A DNA stretch of 64,000 bases from Planctomycetota bacterium (lineage in GTDB: Bacteria; Planctomycetota; UBA1135; UBA2386): contig JACKIC010000011.1 of assembly GCA_020638655.1 (NCBI GenBank), forward strand, positions 1 to 64,000, written 5' to 3'. Positions 1-10,786 of the stretch are shown piece by piece. The notes under the pieces were generated by a model. The model worked only from the letters and a program-made list of their open reading frames with translations, was not told the origin of the DNA and ran no database searches. Made by a program: the position numbers and the translations under genes. Each line of letters begins with the position of its first letter. The first letter of the stretch is position 1.

Positions 1-2
1 CG

Positions 3-1961
3 CGCGCGCCCGACTCCGAGCCGGCGCGGGCGGTCGTGGCCGAGGCCGCCGATCCGGTCGCGGAGACCGGGCCGAACATGCTGTGGGGGCGCGTCGTCGT
101 CGCGGCGACCGACGCGCCGCTGGCCGGCGCCGCCGTGGCGCTCGACTACCGGCTCGCCGACGAGTTCTCGGTGCTCGACGCGGCGCAGGCGGCGCGCGTC
201 GAACACCTCGGTGACTCGGTGACCGACGCCGACGGGCGCTTTTCGTTCGCGGTGGCGCGGGCCACGCAATACCGACTGCGGGTGGTCGCGGCGGGGTTCC
301 CCGAGCATCTGCAGCCGCTCGTGACGGGGGGCAGCGAGGTGCTGGTGCGCATGGCGGCGGGCGCCGGTGTGCGCGGCCGGGTGCTGGCGGTGCCCGATCG
401 CGCGCCGCTCGCCGGCGCGCAGGTGCAGGTGATGCTGCAGGAACAGCGCGGCGGCGTGGCGGCGACGACCGCGGCAGACGGTTCGTTCTATCTCGCGGAC
501 CTGCCGAGCGGCCCGTCGCTCGCGGCAGCGCGCTCACCCGGTTTCGCGATCGCGCACCAGGAGATCGAGTTGCGTGCCGGCCAGATCGCGGAGCTGCAGT
601 TCGAACTGGTGCGCGGGCGGCGCGTCACCGGCGTCGTGCGCGACGCGGTCAGCGGTCTGCCGGTGGCCGGCGCGACGCTGAGCCGCAGCTGGACGTTCGT
701 CGATCCGGTCGTCTCGGCGGCCGACGGCAGCTATGTGCTCGACGGGCTCGGCGAAAGCGAAGAGCTGCACGTGCGCGCGGCCGGCTACGTCGCGGCTGCG
801 CAGCTGGTGCCGACGCAGATCGACGCGCCGCACGTCGACTTCGACCTGGTGCGCGGCGGCCGCGTGCGCGGGCGCGTCGTCGATACCGCGGGCAAGGGGC
901 TCGGCGCCGCGACCGTGGCCGTTGCGCGCGACGTCTGGATGCGCGCCAACTCGGTGCACACCGAGTGGTGCGCGGCCGCGGCGGACGCGGACGGCTGGTT
1001 CGTGGTCGAGGATCTGGGGCCGGCGAGCGGCCACCAGCTGACCGTTCGCTGCGCGGGTTTCGGCGCCCGCACGCTGGCCCTGCCCGGGGAGGTGCCGGCC
1101 GGCGCGCTGCGCGACGTGGGCACGATCGAACTGCGCCCGCAGGCCCTGCTCGAGGGCGTCGTCGTCGACGTCGACGGCCGGCCGGTCGAAGGCGCCGACG
1201 TGCATCTGTTCGGCAGTGACCGCGACTTCGCGGCGTTGATGCCCGGCGGCACCAAGGCCACGCCGCTGTTCCCGTTCGCGCATCGCCGCACGCACACGGC
1301 CGCGGACGGGGTGTTCCGCATCGCGGGGTTGGCCGCCGGCGACTACGACCTGTCGGTGACGCAGCCCGGCAAGGAATGGAGCCACGAACAGACCGTCGGC
1401 GGCCTCGCGGACGGCGAACTGCGCACCGACCTGCGCGTCGTCGTCGACATCGGCCGCACGCTCGGCGGCGTGGTGCGCGTCCCCGGCCAGCGCGGGCTGC
1501 CCGATGGCTGCCGCATGGCGCTGATCGCGCAGCGCGAGGGTGAGGAGCTGCAGTGGGCGAAGGTCGCGAAGGACGGCCGCTTCACCTTCGAGCGCATGCA
1601 GGGCGACGCCTATCGCATCAGCGCGATGGACGCGCCCGCGGGCTTTTCGCTCGTGCCGCGCGAGCGCGTGGCGCCCGGCCCGGGCGACCTCGAACTCGTG
1701 CTCGCGCCCGCCGAGGTGATTTCGGGCCAGGTGGTCGGCGGCGATGACAAGCCGCTGCGCGGCGTCAAGATCAACTTCTTCGCGACCGGCGACACGGTGG
1801 CGCGCAGCTACGAGACCGACCAGGACGGCCGGTTCTCGTTCGAGGTGCCGCCGGGCGCCGTCGGGCGGCTGTCGGCCAGCGATCCCGACCAGTTCTTCCG
1901 GCAGGTCTCGCGCGCCGACACGCGCGCCGGCGAGGTCGGGCTCGTGCTGCGGCTGCCGTGA
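3..1961 (+). CDS. Secreted carboxypeptidase-regulatory-like repeat protein, 5' end outside window
   Basis: The frame is open at the left edge, so the true start and any signal peptide lie outside; GTG at 36 is only an internal option. About 640 residues are visible. They form seven tandem beta-sandwich modules of the carboxypeptidase regulatory-like type, each opening with a G-x-V stretch followed by a P/L-x-x-G-A-x-V turn, at about residues 18, 114, 199, 279, 374, 477 and 564 counted from position 36. DG-x-F/Y turns recur inside most modules. No catalytic motif is visible. Families of this kind are usually extracellular or surface adhesive or structural proteins; the exact role here is unknown. 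It converges on pyrG with a 15-nt gap. The fold assignment rests on repeat pattern only. Confidence 0.8.
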   Translation, partial: RAPDSEPARAVVAEAADPVAETGPNMLWGRVVVAATDAPLAGAAVALDYRLADEFSVLDAAQAARVEHLGDSVTDADGRFSFAVARATQYRLRVVAAGFPEHLQPLVTGGSEVLVRMAAGAGVRGRVLAVPDRAPLAGAQVQVMLQEQRGGVAATTAADGSFYLADLPSGPSLAAARSPGFAIAHQEIELRAGQIAELQFELVRGRRVTGVVRDAVSGLPVAGATLSRSWTFVDPVVSAADGSYVLDGLGESEELHVRAAGYVAAAQLVPTQIDAPHVDFDLVRGGRVRGRVVDTAGKGLGAATVAVARDVWMRANSVHTEWCAAAADADGWFVVEDLGPASGHQLTVRCAGFGARTLALPGEVPAGALRDVGTIELRPQALLEGVVVDVDGRPVEGADVHLFGSDRDFAALMPGGTKATPLFPFAHRRTHTAADGVFRIAGLAAGDYDLSVTQPGKEWSHEQTVGGLADGELRTDLRVVVDIGRTLGGVVRVPGQRGLPDGCRMALIAQREGEELQWAKVAKDGRFTFERMQGDAYRISAMDAPAGFSLVPRERVAPGPGDLELVLAPAEVISGQVVGGDDKPLRGVKINFFATGDTVARSYETDQDGRFSFEVPPGAVGRLSASDPDQFFRQVSRADTRAGEVGLVLRLP

Positions 1962-1976
1962 GCCGCCACGGCGCCG

Positions 1977-3601
<1,625 letters not shown>

Positions 3602-3605
<4 letters not shown>

Positions 3606-4369
3606 GGTTGCTGTTGCTGGCGTCCTGCGCGCAGTCGTTGCAGGAACGCGTCGTAGTCGGATCGGGTCTCGATGCCCCACGGATCACCCTGGGCGTCGAG
3701 CACGTGCATCGGAAGGTCGTTCTCGAGGAAACGCAACTGCTCGAGGCTCTCGGTTTCGGCGAGGCCGCTGCTCGGCAGGGACGGGATGCGCAGCAGCGCG
3801 TCGCGGGTGAAACCGTAGACGCCGATGTGGCGCAGGATCGGCAGCGGACCGTCCGGCGGCGCTTCCCGCCGGAAGGGGATCACCGCGCGGCTGAAGTAGA
3901 GCGCCTTGCCCGACAGACCGCGCACGACCTTGACGACGTTGGGGTTGTGCAGCGTCTCCTCGTCGTGCAGCGGCGCGCACAGCGTGTTGGTCACGGCTGC
4001 GCCGCGCAGCAGCTGGTCGACGAGCGCCTCGAGGTCGGTGGGCGCGACCTCGGGCCAGTCCCCCTGGATGTCGAGCACGGCGCGGCAGGCGATCTGCGCG
4101 GCCGCCTCGGCGCAGCGCTCGCTGCCGGTGCGGCAGGCGGCGCTGGTGCGCACCACGTCGTAGCCGGCGCGTTCGGCCGCAGCCTGCACCTGGTCGTCGT
4201 CGGTGGCGACGCAGACGCGGTCGATGTTGCGCGCCTTCCTGGCCTGATCGCAGGTGTGCAGGAACAGCTCCTGGCCGCTCTCGGTGAGCAGCGCCTTGCC
4301 GGGCAGCCGCTGGCTGCCGACGCGCACGGGAACGATGGCCAGTGCCGCGATCTCGCGTCCCGCGCTCAT
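3602..4369 (-). CDS. kdsB: 3-deoxy-manno-octulosonate cytidylyltransferase (CMP-Kdo synthetase)
   Basis: The 255-residue protein activates Kdo with CTP to CMP-Kdo, the donor for the LPS inner core. Family marks are the N-terminal nucleotide-binding loop VPVRVGSQRLPGKAL, the CVATDD segment, the DIQGDWP metal-binding region and a HIGVYGFTRD segment near the C-terminus. Length matches the family. The start overlaps the upstream lipoprotein stop as ATGA and the stop overlaps the pyrG start as ATGA. Pairing a CTP-using enzyme with CTP synthase is common in LPS-making bacteria and makes metabolic sense. In the usual family motif an arginine follows the first proline (xPARxxSxRxPGK); here it reads VPVRVGSQRLPGK, so the arginine is kept. 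Confidence 0.95.
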
Positions 4370-4935
4370 TGCTGCCGCCCGAGGCGGAGGAGCTTCTCGC
4401 GCGCCGCGGCGGCGTCGCGCTGGATGCGTTCGCGCTGCCCGGCGAGATCGGGCACCTCGTCGCCGGGCATCGAGTGGTAGGCGACCGACATGTTGTAGAG
4501 GGCCAGGAAGTAGCCGCGCGCGTCCTGGAACGCGGCCTCGACCGCGTCGCCCGGCAGGCGAGGCCGGGTCCACACCCAGCGCTTGCCGGGGAACTCGACC
4601 ACCAGCGCCTCGCGCGCGTCGGAGGGTGCTGCCGCCGCGCCGTAGGTGAACATGCCGTGTTCGGCCAAGATGTCGACGAGCGCCTGCACCTCGCCGTCGC
4701 TGACGACCTTGGTCAGCCGGTCGGCGCGCTTGTCGCTGTAGATCTCGTCCGCCGAGCCGCTCGAGGCGTTCTGCAGGGAGAAAGCCTGGCCGGTGGTGAA
4801 CTGCACGAAGCGCACGGTCGTGCGGCGGCCGGGTTCGAGCCGCGGGCCGGACGCGATGTCGGGACCGCTGGCGCAACCGCCGATCAGGGCAGTCAGGAGG
4901 AACCACAACGAGGTGGACGGAGGGCGCGCGACCAC
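4366..4935 (-). CDS. Predicted lipoprotein of unknown function
   Basis: From GTG at 4935 the product has 189 residues: a short N-terminus, a hydrophobic stretch LWFLLTALIGG and a lipobox cysteine (GGC, about residue 21), so it is probably lipidated after export. The rest is a compact domain with no motif I recognise (FVQFTTGQAF, then a DIYSDKRADRL-like stretch and a charged C-terminal helix). A GTG at 5010 overlaps the upstream stop as GTGA and would add 25 residues, making an improbably long signal n-region; I prefer 4935, but there is no clear Shine-Dalgarno at either. The stop overlaps the kdsB start. The position next to kdsB suggests an envelope role, which is only a contextual inference. 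Confidence 0.75.
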   Translation of the reverse strand: MVARPPSTSLWFLLTALIGGCASGPDIASGPRLEPGRRTTVRFVQFTTGQAFSLQNASSGSADEIYSDKRADRLTKVVSDGEVQALVDILAEHGMFTYGAAAAPSDAREALVVEFPGKRWVWTRPRLPGDAVEAAFQDARGYFLALYNMSVAYHSMPGDEVPDLAGQRERIQRDAAAAREKLLRLGRQQ

Positions 4936-5006
4936 GACGGCGAAGGAGTCTAGCGCGCGCCGGACGAAAGAAAACGACGCCGTGAACTCGTGCTGCGGCG
5001 CGGTCG

Positions 5007-6263
5007 TCACTGGCTGGCGGGCAGCCAGACGAGATCGAAACTCCAGTTCGTGCTCAGCTCGCGCTCGGCGTCGTCGTCCCCGGCGAACAAGCAGAGTCGC
5101 TGCTTCTTGGGGCCGCACCGGGCGGTGGCGTGAGCGCCGTCGGGTGAGATCGCCAGGTCTTGGTACTGTTCGTGGGCGGCCTCGATCGCCACCAGGGGTT
5201 CGTCGGCGCCCGCGCGATTCAGTGTGGATTTGCCGGTGGGCAATTTGGTGAGAATCTGGAATCTCGGCTCGCCTTCGTCGGGAGGCGCGGCGTCGGGCGG
5301 CGGTGGCCGCAGATGCGCCAGACCGACCGGCGCGTAGAGATCTTCGAGGGTCACCTCCCCGGTGCCGAGGTCGCGGTGCACGAAGACGAAGTTGCCGCTG
5401 CCGCGGCCGCCGCCTTGCGTCTGCGAGCAGACGACGTGGTCGTCGTCGGCCCAGCCGACCTCGAGCGTCGGCGTCGAACTCGAGAATGGCGAGACGTCGA
5501 TCGGCAGGTCGGTCCACTCGCGTTGCAGCGCGCCGCTGCCGACGTCGACGACGCGCAGGTGGCCCTTGCCGCCGGCGACGCTGCCGATCGCGAGGCGTTG
5601 CCCGCCGGGGGCCAGCGCGACGCGCAGGTCGCGCTCGCGTTCGGGCACCTGCAACAACGTGCGCCCGCGGCCCGAGGTAAGGCTCACCGCGACGACGCGG
5701 CGCCGGTCCTCGGTGATGCCGAACGCGAGGTTGCCGACGACCGCCGCGACCGCGGCGAAACGCTGCTCGAGGCAGCGGCGCGGCGCGGCTGCGGCGCGCC
5801 ACGACACCGCGTAGAGGTGGTTGTCCTTGGCCTTGGCGCGGCCGTCGCCCACGAACAGAACCTCGTCACCGTGCACGGCGACGAAGCCGTGCGGCGCGCC
5901 CGGAGCGAGCACGCGGTGTTCGCCGGTCGCCGCGTCGAGGAGCAGCAGGGCGTAGGGCTCGGCGAAGCTAGCCAGCAAGAGGTGGTCGCGGTCGAGGCGC
6001 CGCAGCACCCGCACGGCGCGGGGGCTGCGCCAGATGCAGCGGGGGGCGCGGTCGGTGGCCAGCTCGACCAGGTGCAGGCAGGTGACGGCGTCGGCCGCGG
6101 CCGACTCGCGGTTGGAGAAGCAGAGCAGTTGCCCGGGGTCGATGGCGCCACCGACGGTCTCGGGCGGGGCCGCCTGGGCCAATACTGACGCGGCGAGCGG
6201 CAGGAGCGCGGCGCCCCGGGCGCACCGCAGCCAGATCGCGGGCCGGTTCATGGCGCCCAGCAT
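5007..6263 (-). CDS. Secreted TolB/WD40-like beta-propeller protein
   Basis: The 418-residue product begins with a signal peptide (positive start, then ALLPLAASVLAQA with an A-x-A cleavage site) and is probably periplasmic. The body is a series of repeated short strands (LLLLDAATGEHRVL, LRVVDVGSGALQ, DLAISPDGAHATARC), the pattern of TolB-like or WD40-like propeller blades in which each blade reads out a value and compares it. No catalytic residues are seen. ATG at 6263 is preceded by GGAAG five bases upstream; ATG at 6251 is an alternative. It is the first gene of the operon that continues through the lipoprotein to kdsB and pyrG, and it is divergent from the electron-transfer operon at 6519. 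Confidence 0.75.
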   Translation of the reverse strand: MLGAMNRPAIWLRCARGAALLPLAASVLAQAAPPETVGGAIDPGQLLCFSNRESAAADAVTCLHLVELATDRAPRCIWRSPRAVRVLRRLDRDHLLLASFAEPYALLLLDAATGEHRVLAPGAPHGFVAVHGDEVLFVGDGRAKAKDNHLYAVSWRAAAAPRRCLEQRFAAVAAVVGNLAFGITEDRRRVVAVSLTSGRGRTLLQVPERERDLRVALAPGGQRLAIGSVAGGKGHLRVVDVGSGALQREWTDLPIDVSPFSSSTPTLEVGWADDDHVVCSQTQGGGRGSGNFVFVHRDLGTGEVTLEDLYAPVGLAHLRPPPPDAAPPDEGEPRFQILTKLPTGKSTLNRAGADEPLVAIEAAHEQYQDLAISPDGAHATARCGPKKQRLCLFAGDDDAERELSTNWSFDLVWLPASQ

Positions 6264-6518
6264 GTCGGCTTCCGTCCCGCCTGCAACCGCGCGGCAGGCC
6301 GCTGTGCACGATCCGTGCACGGAATGCGGACGCGGGGTCACGCAGGGGCCGTGCCAGCGCGGCCAGGGACTTTCTTGCCGCCGCTGGGGACCTTGTGCGA
6401 ACTCAAGGCGCCCAGGGAGGTTGTCGAAGATGTAACAAGCCTTCTCGCAGTCCGGCCGCGTAGAGGGGCAAGCAGGACCTGCCCGTGCGGCCCGCCTTTT
6501 GACTCGCCAGGCCACTTC

Positions 6519-8819
6519 GTGAACTGGTTCGCCTTCCTCGTTCCTCTGGGTTTGCTGGTGCTCGCGATCGCCGCGTTGCTGCGGCGTCGTCTCGAGCTCC
6601 ATTCGTACGCGAGCAACCTCGCCGAGCGCAAGGCGGCGCGCGACCGCGGCAGCCATCGCGCGCGACTGCAGCATCCCAAGGTCGACCTGTCGCAGTGCAT
6701 CGGCTGCGGCGCGTGCGTGCGCGCGTGTCCCGAGGACGGGGTGCTGGCGCTGGCCTATGGTCAGGCCGTGGTCGTGCACGGTGCGCGCTGCGTCGGTCAT
6801 GGTCTTTGTGCGGCCGCCTGTCCCACTGCCGCGATTGCGCTGACGCTCGGCGACCTCAAGGACCGGCGCGACCTGCCGGCCGTCGACGAGCATCTCGAGG
6901 CGGTCGGCACGCCGGGGCTGTTCCTCGCGGGTGAGATCACCGGCTTCGCGCTGGTGCGCACGGCGGTCGAGCACGGCACGCTCGTGGCGCGGGAGGTCGC
7001 GGCGCGCTGCGAGGCGACGCCGGGCGCGGGCCCTGCCGAGAAGGGTGACCCGCTCGACCTGCTGGTCGTCGGTCTGGGGCCTGCGGGCCTGTCGTGCCTG
7101 CTCGCCGCCAAGGAGAAGGGGCTGCGTTGCATGGGCATCGACCAGGCCGCGGAGCTCGGCGGCACGGTCGCCGCCTATCCGCGCCGCAAGCTGGTGATGA
7201 CCCAGCCGATGCACCTGCCGCTGCACGGCAGGCTCAACCGGCTCGAGTACACCAAGGAAGAGCTGGTCGAACTCTGGCAGGGGCTCGCGGCCCAGCATCG
7301 CCTGCCGGTGCGCACCAGCGTCGTGCTGCAGAAGGTCGAGCGCGGCGCCGACGGCGTGTTCACCGTGTTCACCGACCAGGGCAAGGTGCGCGCGCGGCAC
7401 GTCTGCCTCGCGGTCGGTCGCCGCGGCAGCCCGCAGAAGCTCGGGGTGCCCGGCGAGGACCTGCCCAAGGTCGCCTACTCGCTGCTCGACGCCGAGAGTT
7501 ATCACGGCCGGCGCGTGCTCGTGGTCGGCGGCGGTGACAGCGCGATCGAGGCGGCGCTCGCGCTCGCCGAACAGGAGGGCAACGAGGTCACGATCAGTTA
7601 TCGCCGCAGTTCGTTCTCGCGGCTCAAGGCGCGCAACGAAGAGCGCGTCGTCGAAGCCGTCGAGCAAGGTCATGTGCGCGTGCTGTTCGAGAGCACGGTC
7701 GAGTCGATCGCCGAGGACCACGTGGTCCTGCGCACGAGCGGCGCCGCGCCGGTGCTGGGCGGCGGCGTCGGCGGTGGAACCGCGACGGCGACCTGCCTCG
7801 AACTGCCCAACGACGAGGTGTTCGTCTTCGCGGGCGGCACGCCGCCGTTCCCGCTGCTCGAGGCCGCGGGCGTGTCGTTCGATCCGGAGCTGCGGCCGCA
7901 GGAGCTGCCCGACGCCGATCGTGGCACGGGCCTGCTGATCGCGCTGTCGGCCACGCTGTTCGGGCTCGTCGTGCTTTTGCTCGTGCGCATGGTCAACGCC
8001 GACTACTACGGTCTGCATCCGGCGCTGCGCCCTGGTTCGCCACAACACGACCTGCTGCGCCCGCAGGGCACCGTCGGCCTCTCGGCGGGGCTCGCCGCCG
8101 TCGCGCTGTTGCTGGTCAACCTGGCCTATCTGCTGCGTCGCGCGCCGGCGATCGGCCGGCGCCTGCCCGGTTCGCTGAAGAACTGGATGAGCCTGCACGT
8201 CGCCACGGGTCTCGCCGCGTGTCTGCTGGCGATGCTGCACAGCGGTTACCACCTGCGGCGCGGCGCCGGCGGCCACGCGCTGCTGGCGATGGTCATCGTC
8301 GTCGTCGCCGGTGTCGTCGGCCGCTGGTTCTACGCGTTCGTGCCGCGCGCCCAGAACGGCCGCCAGCAAGACCTCGACGAGCTGCAGACGCAGGTCGCGG
8401 CGATCGCCAGCGAGTGGGACGAGCACGGGCGCGGCTTCGGCAGTCGCGTGCGCCAGCGGGTCGACGAGCTCGCGGAGCGCGCCCAACTGGGGCGCAGCCT
8501 CGTGGCCCGCATCGGCGGTCTGCTGCACGGCCAGTGGCGGCTGCGGCGCGAGCTCGACCGGCTGCGCCAGGAAGGGCGCGCCGAGGGCATCCCGCTCACG
8601 GAGGTCCGGCACGTGTTGTCGCTGGCCGAGCGTTCGTATCGCCTGGCGCTGCAGCTCGTGCACTTCGAAGAGGTGCGCGGCCTGATGTCGACCTGGCGCT
8701 ACATCCATCGCTGGCTGGCGCTGCTGCTGACGCTGCTGGTCATCGTGCACGTCGTCGCGGCGGTGCGCTACGGCGGCATCGACCTGTCGGTGCTGCCGTT
8801 CCTGGGAGGCTCGCGATGA
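6519..8819 (+). CDS. Inner-membrane ferredoxin/FAD-NAD(P)H oxidoreductase/cytochrome b fusion
   Basis: The 766-residue protein starts with a membrane helix (residues 3-21), then a ferredoxin-like domain: CIGCGACVRACP (Cys60, 63, 66, 70) and CVGHGLCAAACP (Cys91, 97, 101, with His94 where Cys is usual). A thioredoxin-reductase-like flavoprotein follows, with GLGPAG at 185 for FAD and GGGDSA near 338 for NAD(P)H. The FAD-closing motif TPGLFLAGEITG sits before the first Rossmann motif (about 131-142) instead of after it, so the fold looks permuted. The C-terminus has about five helices (470-491, 520-540, 555-578, 586-607, 727-750) with paired histidines in the third and fifth, suitable for heme b. 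Probable role: passing electrons between NAD(P)H, Fe-S, heme b and the downstream cytochromes. The GTG start is inferred from the helix; its Shine-Dalgarno is weak. The stop overlaps the next ATG. Confidence 0.85.
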   Translation: MNWFAFLVPLGLLVLAIAALLRRRLELHSYASNLAERKAARDRGSHRARLQHPKVDLSQCIGCGACVRACPEDGVLALAYGQAVVVHGARCVGHGLCAAACPTAAIALTLGDLKDRRDLPAVDEHLEAVGTPGLFLAGEITGFALVRTAVEHGTLVAREVAARCEATPGAGPAEKGDPLDLLVVGLGPAGLSCLLAAKEKGLRCMGIDQAAELGGTVAAYPRRKLVMTQPMHLPLHGRLNRLEYTKEELVELWQGLAAQHRLPVRTSVVLQKVERGADGVFTVFTDQGKVRARHVCLAVGRRGSPQKLGVPGEDLPKVAYSLLDAESYHGRRVLVVGGGDSAIEAALALAEQEGNEVTISYRRSSFSRLKARNEERVVEAVEQGHVRVLFESTVESIAEDHVVLRTSGAAPVLGGGVGGGTATATCLELPNDEVFVFAGGTPPFPLLEAAGVSFDPELRPQELPDADRGTGLLIALSATLFGLVVLLLVRMVNADYYGLHPALRPGSPQHDLLRPQGTVGLSAGLAAVALLLVNLAYLLRRAPAIGRRLPGSLKNWMSLHVATGLAACLLAMLHSGYHLRRGAGGHALLAMVIVVVAGVVGRWFYAFVPRAQNGRQQDLDELQTQVAAIASEWDEHGRGFGSRVRQRVDELAERAQLGRSLVARIGGLLHGQWRLRRELDRLRQEGRAEGIPLTEVRHVLSLAERSYRLALQLVHFEEVRGLMSTWRYIHRWLALLLTLLVIVHVVAAVRYGGIDLSVLPFLGGSR

Positions 8820-10786
8820 AGTGGGCGCGCTGGCTGCTGCCGGTGTTGACCCTGGCGCTCGTGCTGGGCTTCACCTGGTGGGACATCGGCGGCGCGCGCA
8901 CCGGCCCCGGGCCGCTGCACAGCGCGCACGCCGCCGTTGCGGAGCTGGCGCAGGGCGCCAACTGCGAGGGCTGTCACCGCGCCGGCGCCGGCGTCTCGGC
9001 CGATGCCTGTACGAAGTGCCACGCCGCGGTCGGCGCCCAGCGGCAGCAGGGCGTCGGCCTGCACGGCAGCCTCGCCGCGGACCTCGCCAGTCGTTGCGAA
9101 GCCTGCCACAGCGAGCACCACGGCGACGCCTCGCCGCTGATCGCGCCGCACGCCTGGCCGCGCGCCGACGTGGCGGATGTGAAGGAATACGACCACCGGC
9201 ACGTCGCCGACTTCGGCCTCGTCGGTGCGCACGCCGCGCTCGACTGCGCGCGCTGCCACGAACATGCGCTCGACGCGCAGCCGCCGGCCGGCGGTCGGTT
9301 CCTCGGCGCGTCGCAGCAGTGCACGAGCTGTCACGAGGACGCGCACAAGGGCGTGTTCGGCGCCGACTGCGCGAGGTGCCACGGGCAGGAGCGGCCGTGG
9401 GCCGAGGCCCCGAGCTTCCCGCACGACGTGTTCCCGCTCGCCCAGGCGCACCGCCAGGTGGCGTGCACGGGCTGCCACGCCGAGACCGGCCGGCACTCGG
9501 TGGCGTCGCTGCAGGCGCAGCCGCTGCCCGCGCGCCGCTGCGCCGACTGCCACGACAACCCGCACGGCCAGCCGCCGCTGCAGGCCACGGCGCTGCGGCT
9601 CGCCGATGCGCAGGACTGCGCGAAGTGCCACACCGCGACGGCGTGGGCCGGCGCGAAGGTCACGCCCGAGCAGCACGCCGGGTTCGGCTTCGCGTTGCGC
9701 GGCGCGCACGCGACCGCGGCCTGTGCGACATGCCACGGCGACGGTGAACGCGAACCGCGGTGGCGCGGCGCGGCGCCGCAGCTGGCGGCCTGCGCGGTCT
9801 GTCACGAGCACGACCACGGCGCCGCGATGATGGCGGCGGCGACGGCGGCGACTCCGCCCGCGAACGGCTGCGCCGGCTGCCACACCGACACCGACGCGGA
9901 CTGGAAGGCCGGGCAGATGCCCGTCGCCGTGCACGCGGCCACGGGGTTCGCGCTGGTCGAGCCGCACGCCGAGCTGGCCTGCGTCAAGTGCCACCAGGGC
10001 GCGGCCCGCGAGCAGCGCTTCCCGGGGCGCAAGCCCGACGACTGTCGCGCCTGTCACGACGACGTGCACCGCGGCCAGTTCGACGGTCAGGAACGTTACG
10101 CGCAGTGCACCGCCTGCCACCTGCCGACGCGGTTCTCGCCGGCGCAGTTCGGCGTCGCCGCGCACGCCGCGACGGCCTTCCCGCTGACCGGCGCGCACGA
10201 CGCGGTCGCCTGTGCCGCGTGCCACGGCGCGGTGCAGGCCGGGGTGCGGCAGTTCCACGGCACCAGCAGCGATTGTGCGACGTGCCACACCGACGTGCAT
10301 CAGGGCGCGTTCGGCAGCACCGCGCCGGGTTGTGCGCGTTGCCACGACACTGCGGCGTTCGCGCCGGTGGCGAAGTTCGACCACGCGAGCTGGACCCGGT
10401 ACCCGCTGGTCGGCGCGCACGCCAAGGTCGACTGCGCGGGCTGTCACCCGCGGGCCGCGGCGCGGGCGGGACAGCCCGGACGCCGGCTCGGTCCCGCCAG
10501 GGGCACGAGCTGCAGCGACTGCCACAGCGACCCGCACGCCGGCCAGTTCCGGCTCGGCGGCGCCACCGACTGCACGAACTGCCACGTGCCGGCGTCGTTC
10601 GGCGAGCTGCACTTCGACCACGACAAGAGCCGCTTCCCGCTCGACGAGGTGCACAAGCCCGTGCCGTGCGCGAAGTGCCACATCGGCTACCGGTCCGGCG
10701 AGCTGACCATCGTGCGCTACAAGCCGCTTGGCACCGCGTGCGGCGACTGCCACAAGCTCGGCGTGCCGAAGGCAGGTGGCAAGTGA
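8816..10786 (+). CDS. Membrane-anchored 23-heme c-type cytochrome
   Basis: The 656-residue protein has one N-terminal hydrophobic segment (WLLPVLTLALVLGF), acting as signal anchor or signal peptide, and then 23 CxxCH heme-attachment motifs, roughly one per 28 residues. Seven copies of an F-x-L-x-x-x-H-x5-C-x2-C-H module can be aligned (for example FPLTGAHDAVACAACH), where the first His is a likely distal heme ligand; this resembles cytochrome c3/c7-type packing and points to growth by module duplication. It should sit in the periplasm as an electron wire. ATG overlaps the previous stop (ATGA) and GGGAGG lies just upstream. Its own stop overlaps the barrel gene's GTG. No heme-maturation genes are in the window. 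Heme count is by eye. Confidence 0.93.
   Translation: MKWARWLLPVLTLALVLGFTWWDIGGARTGPGPLHSAHAAVAELAQGANCEGCHRAGAGVSADACTKCHAAVGAQRQQGVGLHGSLAADLASRCEACHSEHHGDASPLIAPHAWPRADVADVKEYDHRHVADFGLVGAHAALDCARCHEHALDAQPPAGGRFLGASQQCTSCHEDAHKGVFGADCARCHGQERPWAEAPSFPHDVFPLAQAHRQVACTGCHAETGRHSVASLQAQPLPARRCADCHDNPHGQPPLQATALRLADAQDCAKCHTATAWAGAKVTPEQHAGFGFALRGAHATAACATCHGDGEREPRWRGAAPQLAACAVCHEHDHGAAMMAAATAATPPANGCAGCHTDTDADWKAGQMPVAVHAATGFALVEPHAELACVKCHQGAAREQRFPGRKPDDCRACHDDVHRGQFDGQERYAQCTACHLPTRFSPAQFGVAAHAATAFPLTGAHDAVACAACHGAVQAGVRQFHGTSSDCATCHTDVHQGAFGSTAPGCARCHDTAAFAPVAKFDHASWTRYPLVGAHAKVDCAGCHPRAAARAGQPGRRLGPARGTSCSDCHSDPHAGQFRLGGATDCTNCHVPASFGELHFDHDKSRFPLDEVHKPVPCAKCHIGYRSGELTIVRYKPLGTACGDCHKLGVPKAGGK

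Noticed and set aside
36..38. GTG at 36 as the true start of the first gene
   Set aside because: The frame is open to the left edge, the following residues are not a signal peptide, and a repeat protein of this kind needs one.
5007..8750. Minus-strand frame of about 1250 codons running from the TolB-like gene through the oxidoreductase gene
   Set aside because: Only the part after the signal peptide at 6263 looks like protein; the upstream part is antisense to the ferredoxin/flavoprotein gene and is low in complexity.
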